Shown piece by piece: positions 15,525 through 23,621 of a stretch of DNA of 33,736 nt. Below the pieces are notes generated by a model that saw only the letters and a list, made by a program, of their open reading frames with translations, ran no database searches and was not told the DNA's origin. A program made the position numbers and the translations under genes. Origin of the DNA: an uncultured bacterium (GTDB lineage: Bacteria; Verrucomicrobiota; Lentisphaeria; Victivallales; UBA1829); assembly GCA_900548385.1 (NCBI GenBank), contig URKJ01000046.1, positions 1 through 33,736 of the forward strand, given 5' to 3'. Every line of letters starts with the position of its first letter. Within the stretch, counting starts at the first letter, position 1.

Positions 15525-15552
15525 TTGAAATCTCCGTTTTCCGCTGTATAAT
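15525..15552 (+). promoter_or_regulatory. Promoter of the wecA-EF-hand operon
   Basis: TTGAAA (15525-15530) and a consensus TATAAT (15547-15552) are separated by 16 bases, 36 bases before the GTG start. The -10 box coincides with the -10 box of the opposite promoter. Confidence 0.7.
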
Positions 15553-15577
15553 ATATCATCTATTTTTCAAATATAAA
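15548..15577 (-). promoter_or_regulatory. Promoter of the radical SAM gene (minus strand)
   Basis: On the minus strand TTTATA (15577-15572) and TATTAT (15553-15548) have an 18-base spacer. The -10 hexamer overlaps the plus-strand TATAAT by five bases, giving a bidirectional promoter. The minus -35 box overlaps the ribosome site of the plus-strand gene. Confidence 0.5.
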
Positions 15578-15588
15578 GGAGTATTCCG

Positions 15589-16677
15589 GTGGATTGGGTT
15601 GGAATTTATCTGATTATTTTCGTTACGGCATTTCTTCTGACAGTTTTCAGCACCCCGTTCTGCAAACGGCTGGCGCGGAAGTGGAATATTATGGACATCC
15701 CGAAGTGCGAACAGCACAAACTGCATTCCAAAGCCACGCCGCTCCTTGGCGGACTCGCCATGTTCCTCGCGTGGATCGGTACATTCGCTCTGGCGGCGCT
15801 CGGCAGACAAGTCGCGTCCGGCTTTCCGGAACTCGCGGAAGGACTCAAAGGAGTCCCGCTTGCCATGCCGCATCTTGTCACTCTGATTCTCTGCGCGACG
15901 GCTGCGGTGCTGCTGGGGCTGTACGATGACAGACATTCCATGAAAGCATGGAAAAAACTGATCGGTCAGATCCTTATTGCCGCCGTCACCGCCACCTGGG
16001 GCGGCGTCTCGATCACTCTGTTCATCGGCATACCGGCGGTCAGCTGGCTGATCACCGTCTTCTGGATCGTCCTCATCTTCAACGCGACAAACTTTTTCGA
16101 CAATATGGACGGTCTGGCGGTCGGAACGAGCACGATAGCCTTTGTCTTTTTCGCGTTCGCCGCAGCGGTGAACCAGCAGTTTTTCGTAGCTTCACTGGCG
16201 GCACTTTCGGCGGGCACGGGTGCGGGATTCTGGCTTTTCAACCGCGCTCCGGCAACGATCTTCATGGGCGATTCCGGAAGCCATCTGCTCGGCTACCTGC
16301 TGGCGGTGATCAGCGCCAAAGTCACTTATTACACCCCCGGAGTCTCCACGACGAAATTCACTCTGCTGATCCCGCTGTTCATCCTTGCGATCCCGCTTCT
16401 TGATGCGCTCACGGTTGTGCTGATCCGTCTTCACAACCGCCAGCCGATCTACGTCGGCGATCACAATCATATTTCCCACAGGTTCATGCACATGGGCCTG
16501 ACCCGTCCGCAGGCGGTGACAATGGTTCATCTGCTCGCCCTGATCTCCGGACTCGGAGCTCTTCCGCTCCTGTGGGGCGAGATCCGGACCTGCTTTCTGC
16601 TGATTATTCAAGGTCTTTTGCTCTTCACTCTAATTACTTACCTGCAATGCGCATTGCATAAAAAGGACAACGCATGA
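15589..16677 (+). CDS. WecA/TagO-type polyprenyl-phosphate sugar-1-phosphate transferase
   Basis: 362 residues, GTG start with AAAGGAG at 15576-15582. A polytopic protein with about ten or eleven membrane segments. Family signatures are LLGGLAMFLAW near residue 53, the aspartate pair in GLYDDRHS near 110, NATNFFDNMDGLAVGTS near 165, FMGDSGSHLLGYLL near 226, and HNHISHRFMHMGLT near 295. The reaction attaches UDP-sugar phosphate (usually GlcNAc-1-P) to undecaprenyl phosphate in the inner membrane, the first step of O-antigen, common-antigen or teichoic-type glycans. The MraY alternative is less likely because no cell-wall gene cluster surrounds it and the HxH loop is of the WecA kind. It overlaps the next gene by ATGA, so the two are cotranslated. 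Confidence 0.9.
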   Translation: MDWVGIYLIIFVTAFLLTVFSTPFCKRLARKWNIMDIPKCEQHKLHSKATPLLGGLAMFLAWIGTFALAALGRQVASGFPELAEGLKGVPLAMPHLVTLILCATAAVLLGLYDDRHSMKAWKKLIGQILIAAVTATWGGVSITLFIGIPAVSWLITVFWIVLIFNATNFFDNMDGLAVGTSTIAFVFFAFAAAVNQQFFVASLAALSAGTGAGFWLFNRAPATIFMGDSGSHLLGYLLAVISAKVTYYTPGVSTTKFTLLIPLFILAIPLLDALTVVLIRLHNRQPIYVGDHNHISHRFMHMGLTRPQAVTMVHLLALISGLGALPLLWGEIRTCFLLIIQGLLLFTLITYLQCALHKKDNA

Positions 16678-18818
16678 AAAACACAATGCAATTCCGGAAA
16701 ATCGGCGGAAGCTGCCAGCTGGTTCTCGCAAAAGCGGAAAATCTTGAACAGATTCTTCAACTCGATGAAGCATACTGGGCGGTGACTGCCATGCCCGTGG
16801 AAGCTGCCATTACCGACCCTGAATTTCTGGCGTTTCTGGATTCGGACGGCAACAAACGGATTCGCCCGGCAGAACTCAAAAGCGCGATCACCTGGCTGAT
16901 CTCCCTCCTCCGGGATTACAGCGGAATCGACAACGGAAGCGATGTTCTGTCTCTTGACGCACTGAATCCGGAACACGCGGAAGGACCCGTTCTGCTCTCC
17001 GCCGCAAAACTCGTTCTGGAAAATCTCGGAGCGGAAGACAAGACGCACCTTTCCCTTGCCCAGATCCGCGACAAAAAAAGCATCATTGCCGCAGGAAACA
17101 GCAACGGCGATGGTATCATCACTCCGTGCAACACTCAGGACCCGATGCTTTCCGCCTGCATCAACGACATCATTACCTGCTGCGGCTCCAAACAGGACCT
17201 CAGCGGACAGCCCGGTATTGACGCGGAAATTCTCGACGCCTTTATCAAGAACGGAAGCGAACATCTGAAATGGCTGAAAACCGGACGCGATGAAGCCGCC
17301 GCTTCGCCTTACGGGGACCGTGCGGTCGATTTCTATTCCCTTTACGCGGTTCTGCGCGAAAAAATCAATGAATTTTTCTTCTTCTGCGGCGGAATGATGG
17401 ACGATGATTCCCGGTTCGGCGCAACGACACAGACCGACCCGCTGAATACCGACGCCATGCAGACGTTCATCAACAAGGCTCCGGTCGCGATTCCCGTTCA
17501 ATCAGCTCTCCTTTCGCTGAACCGCTGGATCAACCCGAACTGGAAAGACCGTCTTTCCGATTTCTTCGCACTAGCCAGAGAACTGAACATGATCGCCGAT
17601 CCCGCCGTCCTTACCGAACCGGAATGGCGCGCCATCGAAAAGAGCTTTGCCGTCCGGAGTTCCTGGTACGCGCAGAAAACCGATGACAATTTCGATTCTC
17701 TCACGCTTGAACAGCTGGAACAGTATCTTGCGGAGGAAACGGTATCCCGTCTGCGCGGTATGCTGACGGACGACCTCTCGGTCGCCGGTGAGATCGCTGC
17801 CTGCGAACAGCTCAGAAAACTGATCCTGTTTCAGCAGCACATGCTGGAATTCGTCAACAATTTCGTCACTCTGGACCGTCTGTTCGACCCGAACCGGCTT
17901 TCCATGATCCAGCCCGGCGTGCTGACGATGGACGGACGCCACTTCACGCTCGCTTCCAGTGTCACCAATCTTGCGGAACACAAAAAGATCGTTCAACGGA
18001 GCGACATCTGCGTCATGTATCTTGAGCTCTCCACCGGAACCGCCGACAAGCTCCGCAAAATGACGCTTGCAGTCGCGATCACTTCCGGTACAATGCGGAA
18101 CATCTTCGTCGGAAAACATGGAGTCTATCTCACCGCAGACAATACCGAATGGGACGCCAAAATCATCGACCTCGTCCAGCAGCCGGTCTCCTTTACGGAA
18201 GCGCTCCAGACACCGTTCTACCGGTTCGGGGAATTCGTGGGCAAACAGGCGGACCGCTTTTTCTCCGCCAAAGTCCAGAATATGGAAAGCGACGTGACAA
18301 AAACCGTTACGCAGGCGGCAAACGCCAAACCGCCCGCCGATCCGGCAAAACAGCAGACGCCCGCGGTCAGCGGTTCCATGATGCTGATGGGCGGAGGCGT
18401 CGGACTCGCCGCCCTCGGTTCATCAGTCGCATTCATCGCCAATTCACTGAAGAACGTCTCGCTGTGGAATGTGGTTGCGGTGTTCGCCGGAATCATTCTG
18501 ATCATCAGCGGCCCGATCATGCTGGTATCGGTCATCAAACTGCTGAACCGCTGTGTTTCGGACTTCTTTGCAGCAAGCGGCTGGGCGATCAATCCGAAAA
18601 TGCGTCTCTCGCGGAAAATGGGACGCTTGTTCACCTACCGTCCGAAATTCCCGCAGAGCATTTTTCTGAAAGGCGACATCGTGGAACTCTTCTCCCGCGA
18701 CTTCAACCGCCGTCCGCGGACCCGTTTCCTCGTTGTTCTGTTTCTGTTCCTTCTGCTCTGCGGAATTGCCGCCGGCTGCTGGCTGTTCTTTCACTTTTCC
18801 TGTTGGTTCACGCCCTGA
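16674..18818 (+). CDS. Unknown large membrane protein with an N-terminal EF-hand
   Basis: 714 residues; the start overlaps the wecA stop by ATGA. Residues 56-67 form a good calcium-binding EF-hand loop (Asp1, Asp3, Asn5, Ile8, Glu12) and residues 142-153 a weaker second one (GNSNGDGII, lacking the final acidic residue). A long, mostly helical soluble region to about residue 560 is followed by a Pro/Ala-rich linker, two hydrophobic segments (near 567-587 and 597-620), a basic cytoplasmic-looking stretch, and a last helix near 686-709 with several cysteines. I do not recognise the family. Coupling to a glycan-lipid transferase suggests a role in surface polymer export or sensing, but this is only context. 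Its last 28 bases overlap the convergent hydrolase gene. Confidence 0.8.
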   Translation: MKNTMQFRKIGGSCQLVLAKAENLEQILQLDEAYWAVTAMPVEAAITDPEFLAFLDSDGNKRIRPAELKSAITWLISLLRDYSGIDNGSDVLSLDALNPEHAEGPVLLSAAKLVLENLGAEDKTHLSLAQIRDKKSIIAAGNSNGDGIITPCNTQDPMLSACINDIITCCGSKQDLSGQPGIDAEILDAFIKNGSEHLKWLKTGRDEAAASPYGDRAVDFYSLYAVLREKINEFFFFCGGMMDDDSRFGATTQTDPLNTDAMQTFINKAPVAIPVQSALLSLNRWINPNWKDRLSDFFALARELNMIADPAVLTEPEWRAIEKSFAVRSSWYAQKTDDNFDSLTLEQLEQYLAEETVSRLRGMLTDDLSVAGEIAACEQLRKLILFQQHMLEFVNNFVTLDRLFDPNRLSMIQPGVLTMDGRHFTLASSVTNLAEHKKIVQRSDICVMYLELSTGTADKLRKMTLAVAITSGTMRNIFVGKHGVYLTADNTEWDAKIIDLVQQPVSFTEALQTPFYRFGEFVGKQADRFFSAKVQNMESDVTKTVTQAANAKPPADPAKQQTPAVSGSMMLMGGGVGLAALGSSVAFIANSLKNVSLWNVVAVFAGIILIISGPIMLVSVIKLLNRCVSDFFAASGWAINPKMRLSRKMGRLFTYRPKFPQSIFLKGDIVELFSRDFNRRPRTRFLVVLFLFLLLCGIAAGCWLFFHFSCWFTP

Positions 18819-21535
18819 GGATTCACCAGTTCATAAGCCACCACTCCCCGCCCGTTCCAGTCGGAGCGGAGAGTGAAACGGCTTTTCCCTGATTCATGCC
18901 TCATCGGAATCGTCCCCAGCCGGCTCCCGTCCCCGTCAACGGCGTAAAGACGGAATGCGGAAAGATCGCGGTTGAGCGTCACCTCCGCCTCCCCTTTCGC
19001 CAACAGCAGCGGCGACGTTCCCCAGTCTTCCAGAAAACTCAGCTCCGCATCGCGAAAGCGCATGCCTTCCGCTTTATGATCGGGAAGATGCAGAAGCAGA
19101 ATGCGGCGGCTGTTCATCAGCGGTTCGCAATCGACGGAGGCAATCAGAAACCCGGCATAGGCTTTCCGGTTGCGGATCACGGCGAACTCCCCTTCTCCGC
19201 AGTCGCCGTGTTTCAGCAGAAAACCTTCACTGCGCGGAGTAACAACCGAAAAACGGTTTCTGCGGCATTCCAGCAGAATCTCCCCCGTATCGGACCGGAA
19301 CGATTCCGGATCGGCCTGGTACGCGTTCTCCGGCAGCGCCCCCTGCGCCTGCATTGCCGGAAGCAAACCGTCTTTCCTTGCCGGAAAAACAGGACATCCC
19401 CGAAACGTTGTCAAATCCCGGCTCAATCCGAGAAAACCCCGAATGCCGGACGGAAAGAATGCGTTTTGCTTCTTATTGATCACGATGGACCCGGTCCCGC
19501 CGACAAGCCCGATCCGTTCCGCTCCAAGCGGATAATCCTGCGGACCGTTTTTCAGAGGATCCGCATTGACCAGCACAGGATACTGGATTTCCGCCGGACG
19601 GACATCCCCGCGCAGGAAGAAGCAAATCCCCACACGGTCGGAAAGCATGGAAACGGGATCGCCCGCCAGATCAAACGGTTTCCGCATCGGACGGTTCCGG
19701 CGGATATTCCCTGCATAGTGGGAATAGGCAAACCGGCAAAGCGAATCCCAGTTCTGATACCCGCCATACGCTCCAATCAGGAACACTCCCTGCATATTGA
19801 ACGCACTCGGCACACAATGGTTCCACTCGCTCATGGAAAACGGTTTTCCGTAAATCTTCGTCGGGAAGCGGCGCGGCAACGTACCTCCGGCAAACCGGAC
19901 CGCATTCGTATTCTCCACAATAAACGGTGGGGAATAACGCTGTTTCGGATTCCGGTACGATGGATGACTCCAGTACAGATGATTATCCACATAATCATAC
20001 CGATCCCGCATAATGCTCTGCGGAACTTTCATCCAGAAATTCTGATCGCTGACAGGAACACGGATCCCGATACGGTGAACCATCCGCTTCATCTCTTCAT
20101 ACGCGTTTCCATATACTTCCAGCAGAAATGCATCGTAAAGTCCGCGTTCATCCGTCTGTCCGGAAATCCGTTTTTCTTTCAGCCAGATACGGAACCGTTT
20201 CCGGTATTCCTCTTTCATCACGGATTCAACCGAGTAAATCGTATTTTCGTTGATCAGGCTGATCAATGCAATCGCGGGTTCCCTGTTCCAGGCAACTCCG
20301 GTATACGGATTGACATGCCGCATCAGATTTGCGGAAAACTCCTCCAGATTCCGCCGGATATCCGCATTGACCGGATACAGCGCCTTGTATTCTTTCGCAG
20401 TCAGTTTTGAAAAACCGGGAATCTCATCTTTCACTGGACGGCGGATGGTGAAAAGATCCAGAGAAACATAGAGTCCGCGGCGTTTCAATGCAGCAATCCA
20501 GTAATCCAGACGCTCCCGGCGCTTTTCATTGATCACCGTCGACGGTTTTCCTTTTACTTTCATCCTGTTGTCAAAATGATGAAACCGGACCAGATTGTAG
20601 CCGCTTGCCGCCAATTCGTCCGCAATCCGGTCGATTTCTTCATCGTTCATGAAATGGACATCGCCCACAAGATTGACACCGTAGAACCGTACCGTTTTCC
20701 CCGGGCGGTTTTCAAACTCGAAATGACCGTTTCTTACGCAGACGAATCCGTATTTTCCAGCAGGAGCATCCTGCATACCGGAAAAATCCAGCACACTCCC
20801 CGGCTGAATCCCGAAACTGGACGGTATCGGAACCCACTTCTCCCCGGCCCGGACGACATGCTCCGTTTCCTGTATCTTCTGCGGAGGACGTCCGGAAAAC
20901 GTCGCCCCAACGATCATCCAGACCATGTTTCCGGCACTGCGGAACGTAATCCTGCGGACCGGACGCTCCGCAAGTTCAAAACAGCTCAGGTAAAGCCCGA
21001 CGGCAGAAGAGCGGTTGCGCCCTTTCCAGCCGACCGGTGCATTCGGAACAGGTTTCGCCCCCCAAAAATTTCCCGTTTCACGCTCTCCGTAAACCGCAAA
21101 CGTATTCGTCTCATTTGCCACAAGCTCCGCCTGCGCATACTCCACCACCACTTCTCCGGTCTTTTTCCCGGAACTCCACGCGGTGGCATTCAGCACATAC
21201 AGGTATTTTCCGGTCAGAGGTTCGGAAAGTTCAACCGTAATCTCTTCCGGAAATTCCGGACGGGCGGCTCCGCGCAAAACGATACAGCCGCGTCCGCCAT
21301 TCTTCTCCGGATCAGCGATCCGGAACGGGATGCCGCCGAACACCTGATTCCCTGTCGGGAACATGCTCAAATCATTTTCCGACCCCTGATCGGTCCATCC
21401 CCCCTTTCCGTCTCCGGCGGCAGCGTCCGCAAATCCCATATTCGCCACAGAGGAAAAGTCGACCGGAAACGACTCCGCAACAGCTGTCAGCATACAGAAA
21501 GCCTGAATCAGCAAGCCTGTCATCCATGTTTTCAT
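18791..21535 (-). CDS. Secreted glycoside hydrolase, TIM-barrel clan A type
   Basis: 914 residues from the ATG at 21535 (GAGGA six bases upstream); a GTG at 21547 overlapping the pseudopilin stop is the alternative. The signal peptide is MTGLLIQAFCMLTAVAES. Residues about 25-220 look like a beta-sandwich module. A (beta/alpha)8 barrel then starts at VRFYGVNLVGDVHF, with YNLVRFHHFDN on strand 2. The probable acid/base is Glu in SLINENT (near 430) and the nucleophile Glu in SMSEWNH (near 568), the NE and xE pairs of clan GH-A. The C-terminal third is another beta-rich region. It should cut a plant or mucin polysaccharide outside the inner membrane; family number and substrate cannot be read by eye. 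It follows the pseudopilin by 8 bases in one operon and has a divergent AraC regulator. Confidence 0.88.
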   Translation of the reverse strand: MKTWMTGLLIQAFCMLTAVAESFPVDFSSVANMGFADAAAGDGKGGWTDQGSENDLSMFPTGNQVFGGIPFRIADPEKNGGRGCIVLRGAARPEFPEEITVELSEPLTGKYLYVLNATAWSSGKKTGEVVVEYAQAELVANETNTFAVYGERETGNFWGAKPVPNAPVGWKGRNRSSAVGLYLSCFELAERPVRRITFRSAGNMVWMIVGATFSGRPPQKIQETEHVVRAGEKWVPIPSSFGIQPGSVLDFSGMQDAPAGKYGFVCVRNGHFEFENRPGKTVRFYGVNLVGDVHFMNDEEIDRIADELAASGYNLVRFHHFDNRMKVKGKPSTVINEKRRERLDYWIAALKRRGLYVSLDLFTIRRPVKDEIPGFSKLTAKEYKALYPVNADIRRNLEEFSANLMRHVNPYTGVAWNREPAIALISLINENTIYSVESVMKEEYRKRFRIWLKEKRISGQTDERGLYDAFLLEVYGNAYEEMKRMVHRIGIRVPVSDQNFWMKVPQSIMRDRYDYVDNHLYWSHPSYRNPKQRYSPPFIVENTNAVRFAGGTLPRRFPTKIYGKPFSMSEWNHCVPSAFNMQGVFLIGAYGGYQNWDSLCRFAYSHYAGNIRRNRPMRKPFDLAGDPVSMLSDRVGICFFLRGDVRPAEIQYPVLVNADPLKNGPQDYPLGAERIGLVGGTGSIVINKKQNAFFPSGIRGFLGLSRDLTTFRGCPVFPARKDGLLPAMQAQGALPENAYQADPESFRSDTGEILLECRRNRFSVVTPRSEGFLLKHGDCGEGEFAVIRNRKAYAGFLIASVDCEPLMNSRRILLLHLPDHKAEGMRFRDAELSFLEDWGTSPLLLAKGEAEVTLNRDLSAFRLYAVDGDGSRLGTIPMRHESGKSRFTLRSDWNGRGVVAYELVNPQGVNQQEK

Positions 21536-21543
21536 TGTTTTCC

Positions 21544-22407
21544 TCACTTTGCCGTCATGTTCATCGCGTTCAGATAATTGACAAAACCGATCCGGGATGT
21601 CAGAATGGCTCCGCCGGACATACTCTCCGCGTGGCCGTCCGCAAACGCCACGTTACAGCGGTTTTCATGCGAAGTCTTCAGATAATTGCCGGATGCCGGT
21701 GTATAATAGATGTGGAAAAAAATCCTTGAAGCAGTATCGGAATTTTTAAATCCGGTATCCGCGAGCAGAGGCATGAAAGAAGCATTTTTCAATTTGGAAA
21801 AATAATAGTATGCGGAAGTCGAATGTGTTTTCTTTCCGCTTTTCAGCCAGTGCGGGTTCGTGGAATCTCCGGTGGAATTCGGACTGTAGATAAAACCGTC
21901 GCAAAGCCCGTAACGCGGCAGTGAGTAAGGTACGCCGTAGGTGAATTGCGCTCCGGTCTTCGCCGCGCCCGTTCCGGGAAGCGGAGTCTTCACGGTCTGC
22001 CGGCTTTCCGGACAGTTGAATACAGACCAGTCGGAAACATAATGCGGCGCATTTCGCTGTCCGATTACAGCCTCGTCATCCGGCTCCCCGCGATCCCAGG
22101 TACGGTCACGGGTGAGTACTGTCGCCCATGAATTCGCCCCTCCTGCCGGCATCGAATTTCCGCCCGTCACGACACCGACCATCCACTGTTCATTGTCGTT
22201 GACATAGGTAAACGACGCCGTCGTACTCTGTTTCAGATTGCTCAGGCATTGAATGGAGCGGGCTTTGGTGCGCGCTTTGTTCAAAGCAGGAAGCAGAAGC
22301 CCTGCCAGGATGGCGATCACGGCAATTACCACAAGGAGCTCCACAAGGGTAAACGGACGGATAAATCCGTATTTCCACTCTCCGCTTCTGAAGTTCAGTC
22401 TTTTCAT
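21544..22407 (-). CDS. Pseudopilin-like protein with H-X9-DG signature, partner of the hydrolase
   Basis: 287 residues. The signature is FTLVELLVVIAVIAILAG, then LLPALNKARTKAR and CLSNLKQS, and near the C terminus an exact H-X9-DG (His-Glu-Asn...FADGH). The residue before the processed Phe is Pro (IRPFTLVE) where prepilin peptidases normally require Gly, so cleavage may be altered. The leader of about 18 residues is basic. A GGGAGA site (about 22413-22408) directly precedes the ATG. The protein is the first gene of the operon and lies 8 bases ahead of the hydrolase. Known members of the family are anchored by the N-terminal helix; pairing with a hydrolase suggests a role in display, secretion or substrate capture, which is untested here. 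It shares the fold signature with the pseudopilin at 2125 but their middle parts differ. Confidence 0.9.
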   Translation of the reverse strand: MKRLNFRSGEWKYGFIRPFTLVELLVVIAVIAILAGLLLPALNKARTKARSIQCLSNLKQSTTASFTYVNDNEQWMVGVVTGGNSMPAGGANSWATVLTRDRTWDRGEPDDEAVIGQRNAPHYVSDWSVFNCPESRQTVKTPLPGTGAAKTGAQFTYGVPYSLPRYGLCDGFIYSPNSTGDSTNPHWLKSGKKTHSTSAYYYFSKLKNASFMPLLADTGFKNSDTASRIFFHIYYTPASGNYLKTSHENRCNVAFADGHAESMSGGAILTSRIGFVNYLNAMNMTAK

Positions 22408-22505
22408 TTTCTCTCCCTTTTTGTTTGGCCCGGGTCTGAAAATACCGGTCCTGTTTTTGTTTTGTCGGCGACGACATTTTGTATACTTGTGTTGTCTGCA
22501 TTTAA

Positions 22506-22534
22506 ATTATAGCATAAAAAGAAGTGTTTGTAAA
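22506..22534 (-). promoter_or_regulatory. Strong promoter of the pseudopilin-hydrolase operon (minus strand)
   Basis: On the minus strand TTTACA (22534-22529) and a perfect TATAAT (22511-22506) are 17 bases apart, with TG one base before the -10 box. It leaves an untranslated leader of about 90 bases. An inverted repeat TTGT-N7-ACAA overlaps the -35 box (22527-22541) and is a possible AraC-protein contact. Confidence 0.75.
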
Positions 22535-22590
22535 TAGAACAATCATGCTTTCAACAGTCTGTTTGTGCTTTTCTTCTTAACCGAACCCTC

Positions 22591-22619
22591 TTGCAATTTT
22601 AACAAAAGAACAGTATAGT
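22591..22619 (+). promoter_or_regulatory. Promoter of the AraC-type regulator
   Basis: TTGCAA (22591-22596) and TATAGT (22614-22619) are 17 bases apart, 21 bases before the ATG. GAGG at 22630-22633 is the ribosome site. Confidence 0.65.
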
Positions 22620-22640
22620 ACGGAAAACGAGGAAAAAACC

Positions 22641-23507
22641 ATGAACATCTGCACAGGAAACGAACGTTATCATCCATTTTTTCCGAAACACAGCTGGAAT
22701 CTTCCGGCCATGCTGTTTAATGCAGGCTGCGAAGAGCGACGCCATGACCGGCCGTATGAATTCAACGGGCTCCAGCGCGGAAACCGGGATCTGGCGATCT
22801 TTCAATATACACTGGATGGCGAAGGCGAATTGGAATTCGAGGGAACCCGTTATCGCGTGCTCCCCGGAACGGCAATGCTTCTGACCATCCCCGAAAATCA
22901 CTGTTACCGCCTGCCGGACCATTCGGAATATTGGAAATATTATTACATCAGCGTGGAGGGGCGGGAAGCGATGCATCTGTTCCGGGAATTTCGTCGGCGG
23001 CACCACTTTCTGATGGATTTTCCGATGGATTCCCCCGTCATACGCCGGATTGAAACGCTCCTCGCCGCTCTTCGCAACCATGAGATCGCCGATCGTCCGA
23101 CGGCAAGCCGGTTCGCGTATGATTTCATCATGACACTGCTCTCCTCCGGACTGGATAGCGCCGGAGTCCGGAGCAACGGACTTCTTCCGCTGGTCGATCA
23201 GTTCTGTCTGGACCACATGGCACAGCCCGTAACCGTAGCCGACCTCGCCCGGAAAGCCGGTCTGAGCTTCTGGCATTTTTCCCGGAAATTCAAAAAGGAA
23301 ACCGGAGAATCACCGCATGACTATATCATGAAGCTGAAACTGGAATACGCTCTCCGCCTGCTCCAGAACACTGGCGAACCAATCAAAGCCATTTCCTACG
23401 AATGCGGATTTCTGGATCAAAGCCATTTCTGCAAAGTCTTCCGGCGGTTTTACGGAGAAACGCCCGAAAACTTCCGCCACGGAATCGTCCCGCTCCAAAC
23501 TCCCTGA
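22641..23507 (+). CDS. AraC-family transcriptional regulator
   Basis: 288 residues. The N-terminal half is a cupin-like sugar-sensing domain (EFEGTRYRVLPGTAMLLTIP is the typical strand pair, followed by HCYRLP). The last 100 residues are two helix-turn-helix motifs: VADLARKAGLSFWHFSRKFKK, then IKAISYECGFLDQSHFCKVFRR, ending in the AraC signature FYGETPENFR. The usual mode is activation by a sugar of a neighbouring catabolic operon. The only neighbour is the divergent pseudopilin-hydrolase operon, so this is its likely regulator. The ligand is presumably the oligosaccharide released by the hydrolase. The gene is monocistronic; ribF follows after 114 bases with its own promoter. Confidence 0.92.
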   Translation: MNICTGNERYHPFFPKHSWNLPAMLFNAGCEERRHDRPYEFNGLQRGNRDLAIFQYTLDGEGELEFEGTRYRVLPGTAMLLTIPENHCYRLPDHSEYWKYYYISVEGREAMHLFREFRRRHHFLMDFPMDSPVIRRIETLLAALRNHEIADRPTASRFAYDFIMTLLSSGLDSAGVRSNGLLPLVDQFCLDHMAQPVTVADLARKAGLSFWHFSRKFKKETGESPHDYIMKLKLEYALRLLQNTGEPIKAISYECGFLDQSHFCKVFRRFYGETPENFRHGIVPLQTP

Positions 23508-23558
23508 GGAAGCGGCGCGGAAGCTCCTGCCATCCGGATAGAATTGTATGGATAAATC

Positions 23559-23586
23559 TTGAAAATTGCACAAAACATGCTACTTT
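23559..23586 (+). promoter_or_regulatory. Probable promoter of the ribF operon
   Basis: TTGAAA (23559-23564) is followed after 16 bases by TACTTT (23581-23586), a weak -10 box preceded by ATGC. It is 35 bases upstream of ribF. Confidence 0.4.
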
Positions 23587-23621
23587 ACCTTTTCGGATAA
23601 AACAACAGGGAAACACGCATC

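Noticed and set aside
18896..20410. 504-codon plus-strand frame inside the hydrolase gene
   Set aside because: It is antisense to a gene with signal peptide and catalytic motifs; its composition is Arg/Pro/His-rich, typical of a shadow frame.
22408..22640. Riboswitch or small RNA in the largest intergenic gap
   Set aside because: Apart from the two promoters, only short weak inverted repeats are visible; no conserved riboswitch core was recognised.
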